From positions 1 through 64,000 of the forward strand of contig JBEIGE010000016.1 in NCBI GenBank assembly GCA_040382055.1: 64,000 nucleotides of DNA. The letters run 5' to 3'. The notes beneath the pieces were generated by a model. It was not told where the DNA came from and made no database searches. It worked only from the letters and a program-made list of their open reading frames with translations. Numbering within the stretch: position 1 is the stretch's first letter; each line of letters opens with the position of its first letter. Shown here one piece after another: positions 1 to 8,500 of this stretch. The stretch comes from JBEIGE01 sp040382055 (GTDB lineage Bacteria > Pseudomonadota > Gammaproteobacteria > Burkholderiales > Burkholderiaceae_C). The position numbers and the translations under genes were made by a program.

Positions 1-306
1 AATACCATGGATGTGTCCACAGTAGATGCAGCCACCCGAACCATCGCCACGGCCGATGCGGCATTGGCTGCTGTCAACAGTCAGCGCGCTTCTTACGGCG
101 CTTTGCAGGCGCGCTTTTCTTCAACGGTCGCCAACCTGCAAACCACCTCGGAAAATCTGAGCGCCTCACGCAGCCGGATTCAGGACACCGACTTTGCGCA
201 AGAGACGGCCAATCTGTCACGCGCACAGATTCTGCAGGAGGCTGGCACCGCCATGGTGGCACAGGCCAACCAGTTGCCACAGGGCATTCTGGCCTTGTTG
301 CGTTAA
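1..306 (+). CDS. fliC: Flagellin, C-terminal part (gene starts before the window)
   Basis: This is the last 101 codons of a flagellin, the subunit of the flagellar filament, open at the left edge. The visible part is the typical alpha-helical D0/D1 C-terminal region: SENLSASRSRIQDTDFAQET, followed by NLSRAQILQEAGTAMVAQAN and an end in LLR. This segment packs inside the filament core and also carries the FliS-binding region. The gene stands directly before fliD, fliS and fliT, its cap and chaperone genes. The 123 bases between its stop and fliD contain no convincing intrinsic terminator. The variable middle domain and the promoter lie outside the window. Confidence 0.93.
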   Translation, partial: NTMDVSTVDAATRTIATADAALAAVNSQRASYGALQARFSSTVANLQTTSENLSASRSRIQDTDFAQETANLSRAQILQEAGTAMVAQANQLPQGILALLR

Positions 307-429
307 GCCCTGGTGTGGGACGATATGGCTTGGATTTAGGCGGCGTTTGTACCGGTTTTTCAGTGACTTGCCTGTTTCCTGCGGCTGATAATCATCTGTG
401 ATTGATCATGGATTATTAAGGAGTTGGAG

Positions 430-1791
430 ATGGCAACGATTACTTCACCGGGAATAGGTAGTGGCTTGGATGTCAAGAGTATCGTCTCTCAATTGGTGGC
501 GTTGGAGAAACGGCCCCTGACCGGCCTGCAGACCCAAGCCAGTGCGGTTCAGGCCAAGATCTCGGCTTTCGGCCAAATCAAGTCACTGGTCTCGGGCTTG
601 TCCGATGCCGCCTCCCAACTTGCCAGTGTGACCGCGTTTACCGCCGTTACGGCCACATCGACCAACTCCAGCGCTGTCACGGCCACTGCCATTGGAGGGA
701 CGCAGCCCACAGCATTCAGTCTGTCTATCACCGCGCTGGCGAAGAACCAGTCAACCACCTCGGCGGCACTGTTGCCTGTAGGCGGTGCTATAGGAGCGGG
801 GACCTTCACCATCACGCCTACCACCGGATCTGCCGTGGCTATTGCGGTTGCCGCTGGCGATACAGTTTCCGACATTGCCAGCAAAATCAACGGCTCAGCC
901 GCCAACGTGACAGCAACGGTGCTGACCGATGCATCCGGCGAGCGCTTGCTGTTACGCAGCAAAAATACCGGTTTGGCCAACGGGTATACCTTGGGCGCGG
1001 TTGAAACGGTGCCAACTGGTACCGGCTTGTCGCGTCTGGTCACGGGTAGCACGACCACCCAGGCTGCCATGGATGCCGCGGCAACCATCAATGGCGTCAA
1101 TGTGACATCTACAACCAATACCTTCTCGAACAAGGTCTCAGGCGTGACGTTTACGGCCCTGCAGGTTACGACTGCGCCTTTGGATATTACGGTTGCCAAA
1201 GACACCTCGGTTATCACTTCCCGGGTTGAGGCGTTTGTCAAAGCCTACAACGCCATCAACCAACTGTTGAGCGAAGTGACCAAGTTTGACCCCAGCACCA
1301 AGTCGGGCGCATTGTTACAAGGTGATTCATCGGCCTTGTCGCTGCAAAATAGTCTGCGCTCGGCAGTTCAGTCCGTATCCAAGGGGTCTGAGGTGTTCAA
1401 GCGTTTGTCTGACATCGGGGTTTCCCAGTTGCGCGGTGGTGATCTGGCAATTGATTCGACCAAGCTTGCTTCAAGTATCAGCAACTCGGATGAATTGAAA
1501 AAAATGTTCACAAGCACAGGTGGCGGATCTGCCGATGGTATTGCTGTGAAAGTGAAGGCCCTTGCCACCAGTTTGCTGTCGAGCCAAGGGTTTTTCAGCA
1601 CCAAAGAAGTCAGCTTTAATCTTGCGGTCAAGCGTAATACTCAGGATCAGGCGTTGGTCAATGAGCGCGCTTCACAGGTAGAGGCCAGTTTGAACAAGCG
1701 CTACGCTGACCTGGATGCCAAGATGAGTAATCTCAATGCGCTTAATGCCTATGTCACACAGCAAGTAGCCACCTGGAATAAACAGACTTAG
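430..1791 (+). CDS. fliD: Flagellar filament cap protein FliD
   Basis: FliD (HAP2) caps the growing filament and helps flagellin fold at the tip. The product is 453 residues, usual for the family. The N-terminal hallmark ISSPGIGSGLDV-like segment is present as ITSPGIGSGLDVKSIVSQLV at residues 4-23, and the C-terminal heptad-rich helix ends in NALNAYVTQQVATWNKQT. The middle is rich in Ala, Thr and Ser, as in surface-exposed FliD domains. I chose the ATG at 430 because AAGGAG stands six bases upstream; a TTG at 424 is in frame but lies inside the spacing. It follows fliC and precedes a separate FliA promoter for fliS. Confidence 0.95.
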   Translation: MATITSPGIGSGLDVKSIVSQLVALEKRPLTGLQTQASAVQAKISAFGQIKSLVSGLSDAASQLASVTAFTAVTATSTNSSAVTATAIGGTQPTAFSLSITALAKNQSTTSAALLPVGGAIGAGTFTITPTTGSAVAIAVAAGDTVSDIASKINGSAANVTATVLTDASGERLLLRSKNTGLANGYTLGAVETVPTGTGLSRLVTGSTTTQAAMDAAATINGVNVTSTTNTFSNKVSGVTFTALQVTTAPLDITVAKDTSVITSRVEAFVKAYNAINQLLSEVTKFDPSTKSGALLQGDSSALSLQNSLRSAVQSVSKGSEVFKRLSDIGVSQLRGGDLAIDSTKLASSISNSDELKKMFTSTGGGSADGIAVKVKALATSLLSSQGFFSTKEVSFNLAVKRNTQDQALVNERASQVEASLNKRYADLDAKMSNLNALNAYVTQQVATWNKQT

Positions 1792-1841
1792 GCCTGGTCA
1801 GTTTTTTCCTTGTAACCGGTCTCATGATTCCCAATGGGGCC

Positions 1842-1868
1842 TTAAGTTTTTGAACCGTCCGCCGATAA
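1842..1868 (+). promoter_or_regulatory. FliA (sigma-28) promoter upstream of fliS
   Basis: TTAAGTTT (1842-1849), an 11-base spacer and GCCGATAA (1861-1868) match the flagellar sigma-28 consensus TAAAGTTT-N11-GCCGATAA at 15 of 16 positions with the exact spacer. It lies 40 bases before the fliS start. It indicates that fliS and fliT are transcribed as late flagellar genes independently of fliD read-through. I found no equally good copy before fliD. Confidence 0.85.
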
Positions 1869-1908
1869 ATATTTCAAGAATTGTTATCGACAACTAAGGA
1901 CTTGCAGC

Positions 1909-2364
1909 ATGTTTACCGCCTACAGCCCCCGTGCCGCTTCAGCCTATCAGCGCATCAACGTTGAGACCAGCATGCACACCATTGATCAACACCAGTTGGT
2001 CAGCTTGCTTTTTGACGGACTGCTTGGTGCGATTGCAACTGCGCGTGGTGCCATGGCCCGCGGCGATGTTCCTGCCAAATGTACGGCTGTTTCCCGGGCT
2101 CTGAAAATCATTGAAGAAGGTCTGGAGACCGGTTTGGACAAGGTCGATGGTGGTGAACTGGCCTCCAATCTTGAGGCGCTTTACGATTACGCGACCCACA
2201 GCCTGATCATGGCCAATGCGCGCAATGACGATGCTCTTTTTCAACAGGTTCAGCGTTTGATTGAGACCATTGCCGAGGGCTGGAAAATGATCAAGGCACC
2301 TGCTGGCGGTGCTGTCAAGGCGCAAGAATCTGGGGTGGCGCGTATGTCTTTGGTGGAAGCGTGA
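1909..2364 (+). CDS. fliS: Flagellin export chaperone FliS
   Basis: FliS binds the C-terminal D0 helix of newly made flagellin in the cytoplasm and keeps it unpolymerised until export. The 151-residue product has the family start with a YxxxxxxT-type N-terminal segment (SAYQRINVETS), then HQLVSLLFDGLLGAIATARG, and a helical bundle containing DYATHSLIMANARND. A small glycine/alanine tail follows the core. AAGGA stands before the ATG. It is the first gene after the FliA promoter at 1842-1868 and is followed after three bases by fliT. Confidence 0.95.
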   Translation: MFTAYSPRAASAYQRINVETSMHTIDQHQLVSLLFDGLLGAIATARGAMARGDVPAKCTAVSRALKIIEEGLETGLDKVDGGELASNLEALYDYATHSLIMANARNDDALFQQVQRLIETIAEGWKMIKAPAGGAVKAQESGVARMSLVEA

Positions 2365-2367
2365 CCT

Positions 2368-2667
2368 ATGTCCCAAATGCTGATTGATTATTACAAAGCC
2401 ATCGAAATCAGTAGTCTCAAAATGCTCAGCGCAGCCAAGTCTGAAGACTGGGACTGTGTCGTCAAGTTTGAGGGGGCTTGTGCCGTGCTGATAGAGCAAT
2501 TGCGTCTGAAGGCACGTACCGAAGTACTGCTGCCGGCGCACCGTATCGAGAAGATCCGCATCATGCAGCGCATCCTTCACAACGATGCCCAGATTCGTTA
2601 TCTGGCCGAGCCTTGGCTGGACCACTGCGAACAGGTGTTTGAGAAGCAGCGCTTGCTGCCGCATTGA
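2368..2667 (+). CDS. fliT: Flagellar chaperone FliT-like protein
   Basis: This is a small, helical, 99-residue protein directly downstream of fliS, with a three-base gap. By position and size it is FliT, the export chaperone for the cap protein FliD; in enterobacteria FliT also modulates FlhDC. Sequence conservation in this family is weak. What can be seen is an N-terminal YYKAIEISSLKMLSAAKSEDWD helix pattern (cut here to its character: a mixed charged/hydrophobic helix) and a C-terminal amphipathic segment ending in EKQRLLPH. Identification rests mostly on context. The regulatory role known from enterobacteria should not be assumed here. Confidence 0.75.
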   Translation: MSQMLIDYYKAIEISSLKMLSAAKSEDWDCVVKFEGACAVLIEQLRLKARTEVLLPAHRIEKIRIMQRILHNDAQIRYLAEPWLDHCEQVFEKQRLLPH

Positions 2668-2707
2668 GCTGGTGCTTCTTTAGCAACCCCGGGAATTTTT
2701 GCCGGCG

Positions 2708-3025
2708 TTAAACCGACATATTCATGATGTCGGTATAGGCTTGAACCATGCGGTTGCGAACATGCAGCGCAGCCTGAAATCCGATTTGTGACTTTTGCAT
2801 GGCCACCATGGTTTCTTCAAGGCTTACCTTCGGGTTTTCCAATTGAACTTCCCGCTGGAGTCTGCCGGCCTCCCGCTGTGAGGCACTGACGGAGCTCAAG
2901 GCACTTTTGAGGGCACCCGAAAAACCTGCATCTGTCGGGCTCGCGACTTGACCAGCAGATATCCTGGGCGTCATGCTTGGGCGCACCTGGATCGGCATGG
3001 TGTTGGGTGTGAGTTTGAGGTCCAT
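2708..3025 (-). CDS. fliE: Flagellar hook-basal body protein FliE
   Basis: FliE links the MS ring to the proximal rod and is the first rod-type substrate of the flagellar export gate. With the ATG at 3025 the product is 105 residues, the normal length. The conserved C-terminal half is clear: VSLEETMVAMQKSQIGFQAA, then VRNRMVQAYTDIMNMSV. A longer form from TTG at 3070 is possible, but its first 15 residues do not look like FliE and the normal length argues against it. It is convergent with fliT and divergent from fliF; the 176 bases between fliE and fliF must hold both start signals, but I see no clear sigma-28 or sigma-54 box there. Confidence 0.92.
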   Translation of the reverse strand: MDLKLTPNTMPIQVRPSMTPRISAGQVASPTDAGFSGALKSALSSVSASQREAGRLQREVQLENPKVSLEETMVAMQKSQIGFQAALHVRNRMVQAYTDIMNMSV

Positions 3026-3201
3026 AGAATTCAAGTGCCTGAATATTTGAGGGTTGGCGGATCGTAGCAATCCAGGGCGGGAAAGATGAATTCAAAGTAG
3101 GGGGTAAAAGGAGTGCTTATCGCCCTAATGTTTTGAGGCGCAGGTCGAATAATCGATGCCACTGTCCTGGGAAACCCCTCCCTTACACAACGGAATACAC
3201 G

Positions 3202-4881
3202 ATGGCCACCGCTCCAGCAATCAATATCAATCCGACCTTCTCCCAAAGATTCTCATCTCTCGATCAAGGTCAGCGATTGCGTCTCGGACTGGGTATTGCA
3301 CTTTTTGTGGCGATTGGCATCATTGGCTTGATGATGGGTCGGCAAGCTGAATGGCGGGTTTTGTATGCCAATCTGGGCGACAAGGATGGTGGCGCTGTGA
3401 TTGCACAGCTGTCACAAATGAATGTTCCTTACAAACACGCTGAAGGTGGTGGTGCCATCCTGGTTCCGGCCGATCGTGTTCATGAAACCCGGCTGCGCTT
3501 GGCTTCCCAGGGTTTGCCCAAAGGCTCAGTTGCTGGTTTTGAACAAATGGAGTCCAACCGGTTTGGCATGACGCAATTTCAGGAGCGCCTGACTTATCAA
3601 CGGGGTCTGGAGGGGGAGTTGACACGTTCAATCCAGGCGCTGTCGTCGGTGCAAAGTGCCCGCGTCCATCTGGCTATCCCGAATCAAAATGGTTTCTTCA
3701 GAGAGCAGCAAAAACCGTCAGCTTCTGTTCTGGTGAGTTTGAACGCCGGGAGAACGCTGGACCGGACACAGCTGGCTGGCATCGTCCACCTCGTGGCGTC
3801 CAGTGTGCCTGAGATGAGCACGTCAGCTGTCAGCGTACTTGATGACACCGGCAAACTGCTTTCTTCAAAAGACGACGGGGTTTCCGGCGGCGCAGCGGGT
3901 GGGGCAGATTCACAACAGCTGCAATATGTGCAGCAGCTTGAGCAGTTGTACAGTCGCAGGATTATTGAAATTCTTGAGCCGGTGGTCGGTCGGCAAAATG
4001 TCAAGGCCCAGGTCACCGCTGAGGTGGATTTTTCACAAACCGAGCAAACATCGGAATCCCACAAGCCGAACCAAGCTGCAGAATCGGGTGCCATTCGAAG
4101 TCAGCAATTGCTGGAGAGCGCCAACGGCGGCGCTCTCGGGCCGCCATCGGGAGTGCCGGGCGCTACAAGCAATCAGCCCCCCGGCCCCTCATCAGCGCCA
4201 GTCAATAGCCCTGCGCAAGCTCCAAGTGCCGTGGCAGGTAGTGCCAATAACGCTTCCAAACGCGAGTCCATCATTAACTACGAAGTTGATAAAACAATTC
4301 GGGTTGTCAAAGGGGCAACGGGCGTGATCAAGCGGCTAAGCGTTGCCGTTGTGCTGAACCATGCGAGCAACACTGACGATAAGGGCAAAACCACGACGCA
4401 GCCCTTGACTGAACAGCAAATTGAGAAAATGACGGCTTTGGTGCGTGAGACAATCGGCTTTAACCAAGAGCGAGGTGATTCGGTGAATTTACTCAACGCC
4501 CAATTTACCAAAGAAAAAGTTTCTATCCCTGAGATTCCACTTTGGAAAGACCCGCAAGTGCTCGACCTTGCCAGGAGTTTTGCCTGGCCTCTGGGTGCTG
4601 TGGTTTTTGGGTTGTTAGCATTCCTCGGTCTCATCCGGCCTGCGATGACTGCGCTGAATCAGCCGGTTGTTATCTCGGATATCAGACAGACCCAGTTGGA
4701 AGCGGTGGTGGATGAGACCCCGGAAAGACCACAACTGACAGCGCTGGCGTCTAACGATCCCAAAGCTGAGCCCACTGCGCATGACTTGGAACTTCAAGCG
4801 GCCAAAAAGCTGACACAAGATAATCCTGCAGCAGTGGCCGGGATTTTGAGAAACTGGATTAACGGCGAAACACCGGCCTGA
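3202..4881 (+). CDS. fliF: Flagellar M-ring protein FliF
   Basis: FliF forms the MS ring in the inner membrane, the base on which the switch and export apparatus assemble. The 559-residue product has two membrane segments, at about residues 28-48 (GIALFVAIGIIGLMMG) and 450-472 (WPLGAVVFGLLAFLGLI). Between them lie the periplasmic ring-building domains, including the QERLTYQRGLEGELTRSI stretch and a Pro/Ser/Ala-rich linker near residue 320. The C-terminal tail (ELQAAKKLTQDNPAAVAGIL) is the FliG-binding helix. The ATG at 3202 is preferred; the upstream in-frame extension from 3133 is unlike FliF. It starts the fliF-fliR run. Confidence 0.96.
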   Translation: MATAPAININPTFSQRFSSLDQGQRLRLGLGIALFVAIGIIGLMMGRQAEWRVLYANLGDKDGGAVIAQLSQMNVPYKHAEGGGAILVPADRVHETRLRLASQGLPKGSVAGFEQMESNRFGMTQFQERLTYQRGLEGELTRSIQALSSVQSARVHLAIPNQNGFFREQQKPSASVLVSLNAGRTLDRTQLAGIVHLVASSVPEMSTSAVSVLDDTGKLLSSKDDGVSGGAAGGADSQQLQYVQQLEQLYSRRIIEILEPVVGRQNVKAQVTAEVDFSQTEQTSESHKPNQAAESGAIRSQQLLESANGGALGPPSGVPGATSNQPPGPSSAPVNSPAQAPSAVAGSANNASKRESIINYEVDKTIRVVKGATGVIKRLSVAVVLNHASNTDDKGKTTTQPLTEQQIEKMTALVRETIGFNQERGDSVNLLNAQFTKEKVSIPEIPLWKDPQVLDLARSFAWPLGAVVFGLLAFLGLIRPAMTALNQPVVISDIRQTQLEAVVDETPERPQLTALASNDPKAEPTAHDLELQAAKKLTQDNPAAVAGILRNWINGETPA

Positions 4882-4902
4882 AGCTTTTGGAGCTAATGAA
4901 AT

Positions 4903-5901
4903 ATGGCAAAAGACCAAGGAGTTATGGACGCGGCTGTGCTGCTGATGTCAATGGGTGAAGAGGTGGCCTCAGAGGTATTCAAGCATTTGGCCCCTAAAGA
5001 AGTCCAGAAACTTGGTGAGGCTATTGCCAAAACCAAATCCATCACCCGGGAGCGGGTGCAAGAGGTGGTGGAAAAGTTCTCCTTTGTTGCCTCCCAGCAA
5101 AGCTTGATGGTCTCTGACTCCAGCGACTTTGTGCGCGGAGCACTCAAACGTGCCCTGGGCGACGATAAGGCGTCACTCCTGCTGGACCGGATCATGGCGG
5201 GAGGTGATGTATCCGGAATCGAGAGCCTGAAGTGGATGGAGCCACTGGCCGTTGCCGAGCTGTTGCGAAACGAACACCCCCAAATTGCGGCAGCTATCTT
5301 GGTACACCTGGATTACGATCAGGCTGCCGACGTGTTAAAGAGCATGACCGAGCGTCAACGCGATGAAGTGATGTTGCGCATTGCCACCTTGGAGGGTATT
5401 CAGCCCGGTGCTTTGAAAGACCTCAATGAGGTGCTCGCACAGGTGCTCTCTGGCGGTGACAAAATGCGCAAGGCTTCATTGGGCGGTGTCAAGACCGCTG
5501 CGGAAATGATCAACCTGTTGGGAACGGCACTTGAAACCCGAGTGCTCGACTCCATTCGTGCGCAAGATTCCGAACTGGCGCAAAAGATCATGGACAAGAT
5601 GCTGGTGTTTGATGATCTCAAAAAGCTTGATGACAAAGCGATTCGGTTGGTCCTTAAAGAAGTGCCATCCGAGACCCTCATCGTTGCACTCAAGGGGGCC
5701 CAGCCGGATCTCAAAGAACACTTTCTGGCCAATATGTCTACCCGTGCGGCAGAAAGCTTGCGCGAAGACCTTGAAACCCGTGGGCCGATGAGACTGTCAG
5801 ATGTTGAGGCCCAGCAAAAAGAAATTATCAGGACGGTCAGGCGACTTGCCGAGCAGGGTGATATCAATCTGGGCGGTGGTGTTGAGGAAGCGATGATCTG
5901 A
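4903..5901 (+). CDS. fliG: Flagellar motor switch protein FliG
   Basis: FliG is the rotor protein that binds FliF, carries torque from the stators and reverses in response to FliM. The length of 332 residues is typical. Visible family features are the N-terminal AVLLMSMGEEVASEVFKHL helix, the central EHPQIAAAILVHLD motif (the EHPQ segment of the middle domain), and the C-terminal torque domain with LVFDDLKKLDDKAIRLVLKE and its alternating charged residues. GGAG lies ten bases before the ATG. It is followed after two bases by fliH. Confidence 0.97.
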   Translation: MAKDQGVMDAAVLLMSMGEEVASEVFKHLAPKEVQKLGEAIAKTKSITRERVQEVVEKFSFVASQQSLMVSDSSDFVRGALKRALGDDKASLLLDRIMAGGDVSGIESLKWMEPLAVAELLRNEHPQIAAAILVHLDYDQAADVLKSMTERQRDEVMLRIATLEGIQPGALKDLNEVLAQVLSGGDKMRKASLGGVKTAAEMINLLGTALETRVLDSIRAQDSELAQKIMDKMLVFDDLKKLDDKAIRLVLKEVPSETLIVALKGAQPDLKEHFLANMSTRAAESLREDLETRGPMRLSDVEAQQKEIIRTVRRLAEQGDINLGGGVEEAMI

Positions 5902-5903
5902 CC

Positions 5904-6575
5904 ATGAGAAATATGTCACGATTCACGCCCGGGGAAGAGATCGCTCAGGTTTCCCAGTGGAACTTCGGCGCTGTCGATGCGGCCGCGATTTTGTTGGAAC
6001 AGCAAGCCCGGTCGCGCAGGGAGCGCGTACAGGATGAGGCCATCCATCAAGCCGGATACGAAGCGGGTTTTACCGAGGGCCATGCGCAAGCGATGCTGGA
6101 GGTACAACGGCAAATCAATGCGTACACGCAATCACAGGGTCAGGAGCTGGCCAGGCGTTTTGCGGAAATGTTTGACGTTGCAGCCCTGCAACTGGAGCAA
6201 GCGGAGCAAATGGCCGCACAAGGTGTTCTGGACCTTGCTGTAGAGCTGACCCGACAGGTGCTCCGGCACGAGCTGTCTGTTAATCCCAAGGTGGTTTTAC
6301 CTGTAGTGAGGGAGGCACTTGGTCTTCTTTTCGAAGACGCCAGAAGCGCGCGCGTCAGGTTAAACCCGCAAGACCTTGAGGTCGTTCAGGTTACTTTGGA
6401 AAAAGAGTTCCAGAATCTGTCGGTTTCATTGATTCCCGATACCCTGATTTCCAAAGGCGGATGTCAAATTGAGTCGGCAGGGACAGTGGTTGACGGAACC
6501 CTGGAAAAACGATGGTCCCGGGTTATCTCCAGTCTGGGCTTGAACGTTTCCTGGGAAGAGGCTGAAAATGACTGA
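5904..6575 (+). CDS. fliH: Flagellar export ATPase regulator FliH
   Basis: FliH is the cytoplasmic stalk protein that dimerises, binds FliI and holds the ATPase complex at the export gate and C-ring. The product is 223 residues. It has a glutamine- and alanine-rich coiled-coil middle, with the GxxxG-like spacing AGYEAGFTEGHAQAM near residues 50-64, and a C-terminal V-ATPase E-subunit-like domain (VNPKVVLPVVREALGLLF, then RLNPQDLEVV). The start ATG is two bases after the fliG stop, with GAGGAAG upstream. Its last eight bases overlap fliI, which suggests translational coupling. Confidence 0.92.
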   Translation: MRNMSRFTPGEEIAQVSQWNFGAVDAAAILLEQQARSRRERVQDEAIHQAGYEAGFTEGHAQAMLEVQRQINAYTQSQGQELARRFAEMFDVAALQLEQAEQMAAQGVLDLAVELTRQVLRHELSVNPKVVLPVVREALGLLFEDARSARVRLNPQDLEVVQVTLEKEFQNLSVSLIPDTLISKGGCQIESAGTVVDGTLEKRWSRVISSLGLNVSWEEAEND

Positions 6576-7986
6576 GTCCAGTCAAAGATGGGCTGATTTT
6601 TTCCAGGGCAGCTTGCATCGCGTAGCCAATGCCGGGACGACCCTAGAAGTTCGCGGCACATTAACCCGTCTGGCTGGTCTGGTGTTAGAGGCTTCAGGAA
6701 TTCGGGCACCGGTGGGCTCCCAGTGCCTGATCAGCATGAAGTCGCAGTTACCGGTTTTGGCTGAGGTGGTCGGTTTTTCAAATGAACGTGCCTTCCTCAT
6801 GCCCGCGGGCGATGTTCAGGGCCTGACAAGTGGTGCAACCGTGACGCCTTTGTCTCCTTATGTGACCCGGCCCCGCCTGGGGGCTGCACCCATGACAGCT
6901 ACGGGTACGGCTGACATTGGTTTGTTGCGACTGCCACTGGGTGATGGACTGTTGGGGCGGGTCGTTGATGCGCATGGCAGCCCCATGGACCATAAGGGCC
7001 CACTACTCAATGTCACGGCCAGACCACTGGACCGTACGCCGATTAACGCCATGGATCGGGCACCGGTGAGGGAGCCGCTGGATACCGGGGTCAGAGCCAT
7101 TAACGCCTTGCTGACAGTGGGTCGAGGACAGCGTATCGGTCTTTTTGCAGGCTCCGGCGTTGGCAAAAGTGTTCTGCTTGGCATGATGGCGCGTTATACC
7201 CGCGCTGATGTGATTGTGGTCGGCTTGATTGGTGAGCGTGGCCGTGAAGTCAAGGAATTCATTGAGGATATCCTGGGCGAAGACGGACGTGAACGCTCAG
7301 TGGTGGTGGCAGCGCCCGCAGATGCGCCTCCGCTGCTGCGCCTTCAGGGCGCAGCTTATGCCACCGGGGTGGCCGAATATTTTCGCGACAAGGGGCAGCA
7401 TGTGCTGTTGCTGATGGATTCTTTAACGCGATACGCCATGGCCCAGCGAGAAATTGCATTGGCTATCGGTGAGCCACCTGCGACCAAGGGCTACCCACCG
7501 TCCTGCTTTGCCAAATTGCCGCAGTTGGTCGAGCGCAGCGGCAATGGCTTGAACGGGGTGGGTTCCATCACCGCTTTTTATACCGTGCTTTCTGAAGGGG
7601 ATGACCAGCAGGATCCGATTGCTGATTCAGCCCGGGCCATTTTGGATGGGCATATTGTTCTGTCACGCGCATTAGCCGAATCAGGTCATTTCCCGGCCAT
7701 TGACATCGAGCAATCGGCATCCAGAGTGATGCATAACGTGGTCTCGACAGCGCACTTTGACACTGCGCGATTTTTTCGCTCGGTTAGTTCACGTTACCAA
7801 AAAGGGAGTGATTTGGTGCAGATTGGTGCTTATGTGCATGGATCTGATGCAGGCCTGGATGAGGCGATTCGCCTTCACGAGCCGATGTCGGACTTCTTGC
7901 GGCAAGGCATGTATGTGTCTTCCAGCCTCGACGAGAGTGTTGAGGAGATGAACCGGGCGCTAGGACGTCTGGAGACTTTGCCATGA
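6568..7986 (+). CDS. fliI: Flagellum-specific export ATPase FliI
   Basis: FliI is the F1-beta-like ATPase that unfolds and delivers substrates to the flagellar export gate. The 472-residue protein has the Walker A motif GSGVGKS at about residues 195-202, the family signature GERGREVKEFIED, a Walker B region HVLLLMDSLTRYA, and the type-III ATPase hallmark PPATKGYPPSCFAKLPQLVE. No key residue appears missing. It overlaps fliH by eight bases and is followed by fliJ. Confidence 0.97.
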   Translation: MTESSQRWADFFQGSLHRVANAGTTLEVRGTLTRLAGLVLEASGIRAPVGSQCLISMKSQLPVLAEVVGFSNERAFLMPAGDVQGLTSGATVTPLSPYVTRPRLGAAPMTATGTADIGLLRLPLGDGLLGRVVDAHGSPMDHKGPLLNVTARPLDRTPINAMDRAPVREPLDTGVRAINALLTVGRGQRIGLFAGSGVGKSVLLGMMARYTRADVIVVGLIGERGREVKEFIEDILGEDGRERSVVVAAPADAPPLLRLQGAAYATGVAEYFRDKGQHVLLLMDSLTRYAMAQREIALAIGEPPATKGYPPSCFAKLPQLVERSGNGLNGVGSITAFYTVLSEGDDQQDPIADSARAILDGHIVLSRALAESGHFPAIDIEQSASRVMHNVVSTAHFDTARFFRSVSSRYQKGSDLVQIGAYVHGSDAGLDEAIRLHEPMSDFLRQGMYVSSSLDESVEEMNRALGRLETLP

Positions 7987-8026
7987 GCATGTGTGCGGGT
8001 TTGGCGATATCTGGCAGGGGCGCGCC

Positions 8027-8500
8027 ATGTCTGCCCTAAAAAGCATCAGTCTGGCCATTGAACTAGCAAGGCGAAAACGCGATCTGCTCGGCAAAAGCCT
8101 GCTTCAAGTTGAGCAGGCAACTGTGTTCGCAAAGAACCAGCTGCATCAGTTACAAAGCTATTCTGACGAGAGCTCTGAGCGCTGGGTGCGCTCTGCCCAG
8201 GTCAGTGCAGTTCCCGAGTTAATGCGCCACCACTATCAGTTTATGGACCGTTTGCAGCATGCCATTGCTTTGCAGCATGGCGTGATTGAGGGTCTTGAGC
8301 GGCAAGTGGATGAAGCCAAAAAGCTGGCGCTTGATGCGGAGTTTCGCGTCGTTGGACTCAACCAGGTCCTGGCGCGCAAGCAGGCGGTTTTGAATCGACT
8401 AATCGCCCGCCAGGAACAAAATGAGATGGATGAACTAGCTGGCCTGCTCTACCGCAGAAAACGAAACGCCTTACAAATCGGAGAAGACCATGAGTGTTGA
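8027..8500 (+). CDS. fliJ: Flagellar export protein FliJ
   Basis: FliJ is the coiled-coil central-stalk protein of the FliH-FliI-FliJ export complex, analogous to the F1 gamma subunit. The 157-residue product is almost entirely helical and rich in Lys, Gln, Glu and Leu, as the family requires. I chose the ATG at 8027 because a CAGGGG element lies seven bases upstream; a GTG at 7991 would add 12 residues. The end overlaps fliK by 11 bases. Identification is from position, size and coiled-coil character because the family is poorly conserved. Confidence 0.85.
   Translation: MSALKSISLAIELARRKRDLLGKSLLQVEQATVFAKNQLHQLQSYSDESSERWVRSAQVSAVPELMRHHYQFMDRLQHAIALQHGVIEGLERQVDEAKKLALDAEFRVVGLNQVLARKQAVLNRLIARQEQNEMDELAGLLYRRKRNALQIGEDHEC

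Noticed and set aside
384..391. GCTGATAA before fliD as a sigma-28 -10 element
   Set aside because: The sequence at the proper -35 distance (365-372) does not resemble TAAAGTTT.
549..1241. Long open frame on the minus strand inside fliD (230 codons)
   Set aside because: It is the mirror of the Ala/Thr-rich fliD coding strand; fliD has clear family motifs and the antisense product has none.
1939..2664. 241-codon minus-strand frame across fliS and fliT
   Set aside because: It overlaps two genes with a sigma-28 promoter and chaperone features; the His/Gln-rich translation is typical of antisense frames.
3045..3075. TTGGC...GC pattern between fliE and fliF as a sigma-54 promoter
   Set aside because: The GG to GC spacing is one base short and the flanks do not match the consensus.
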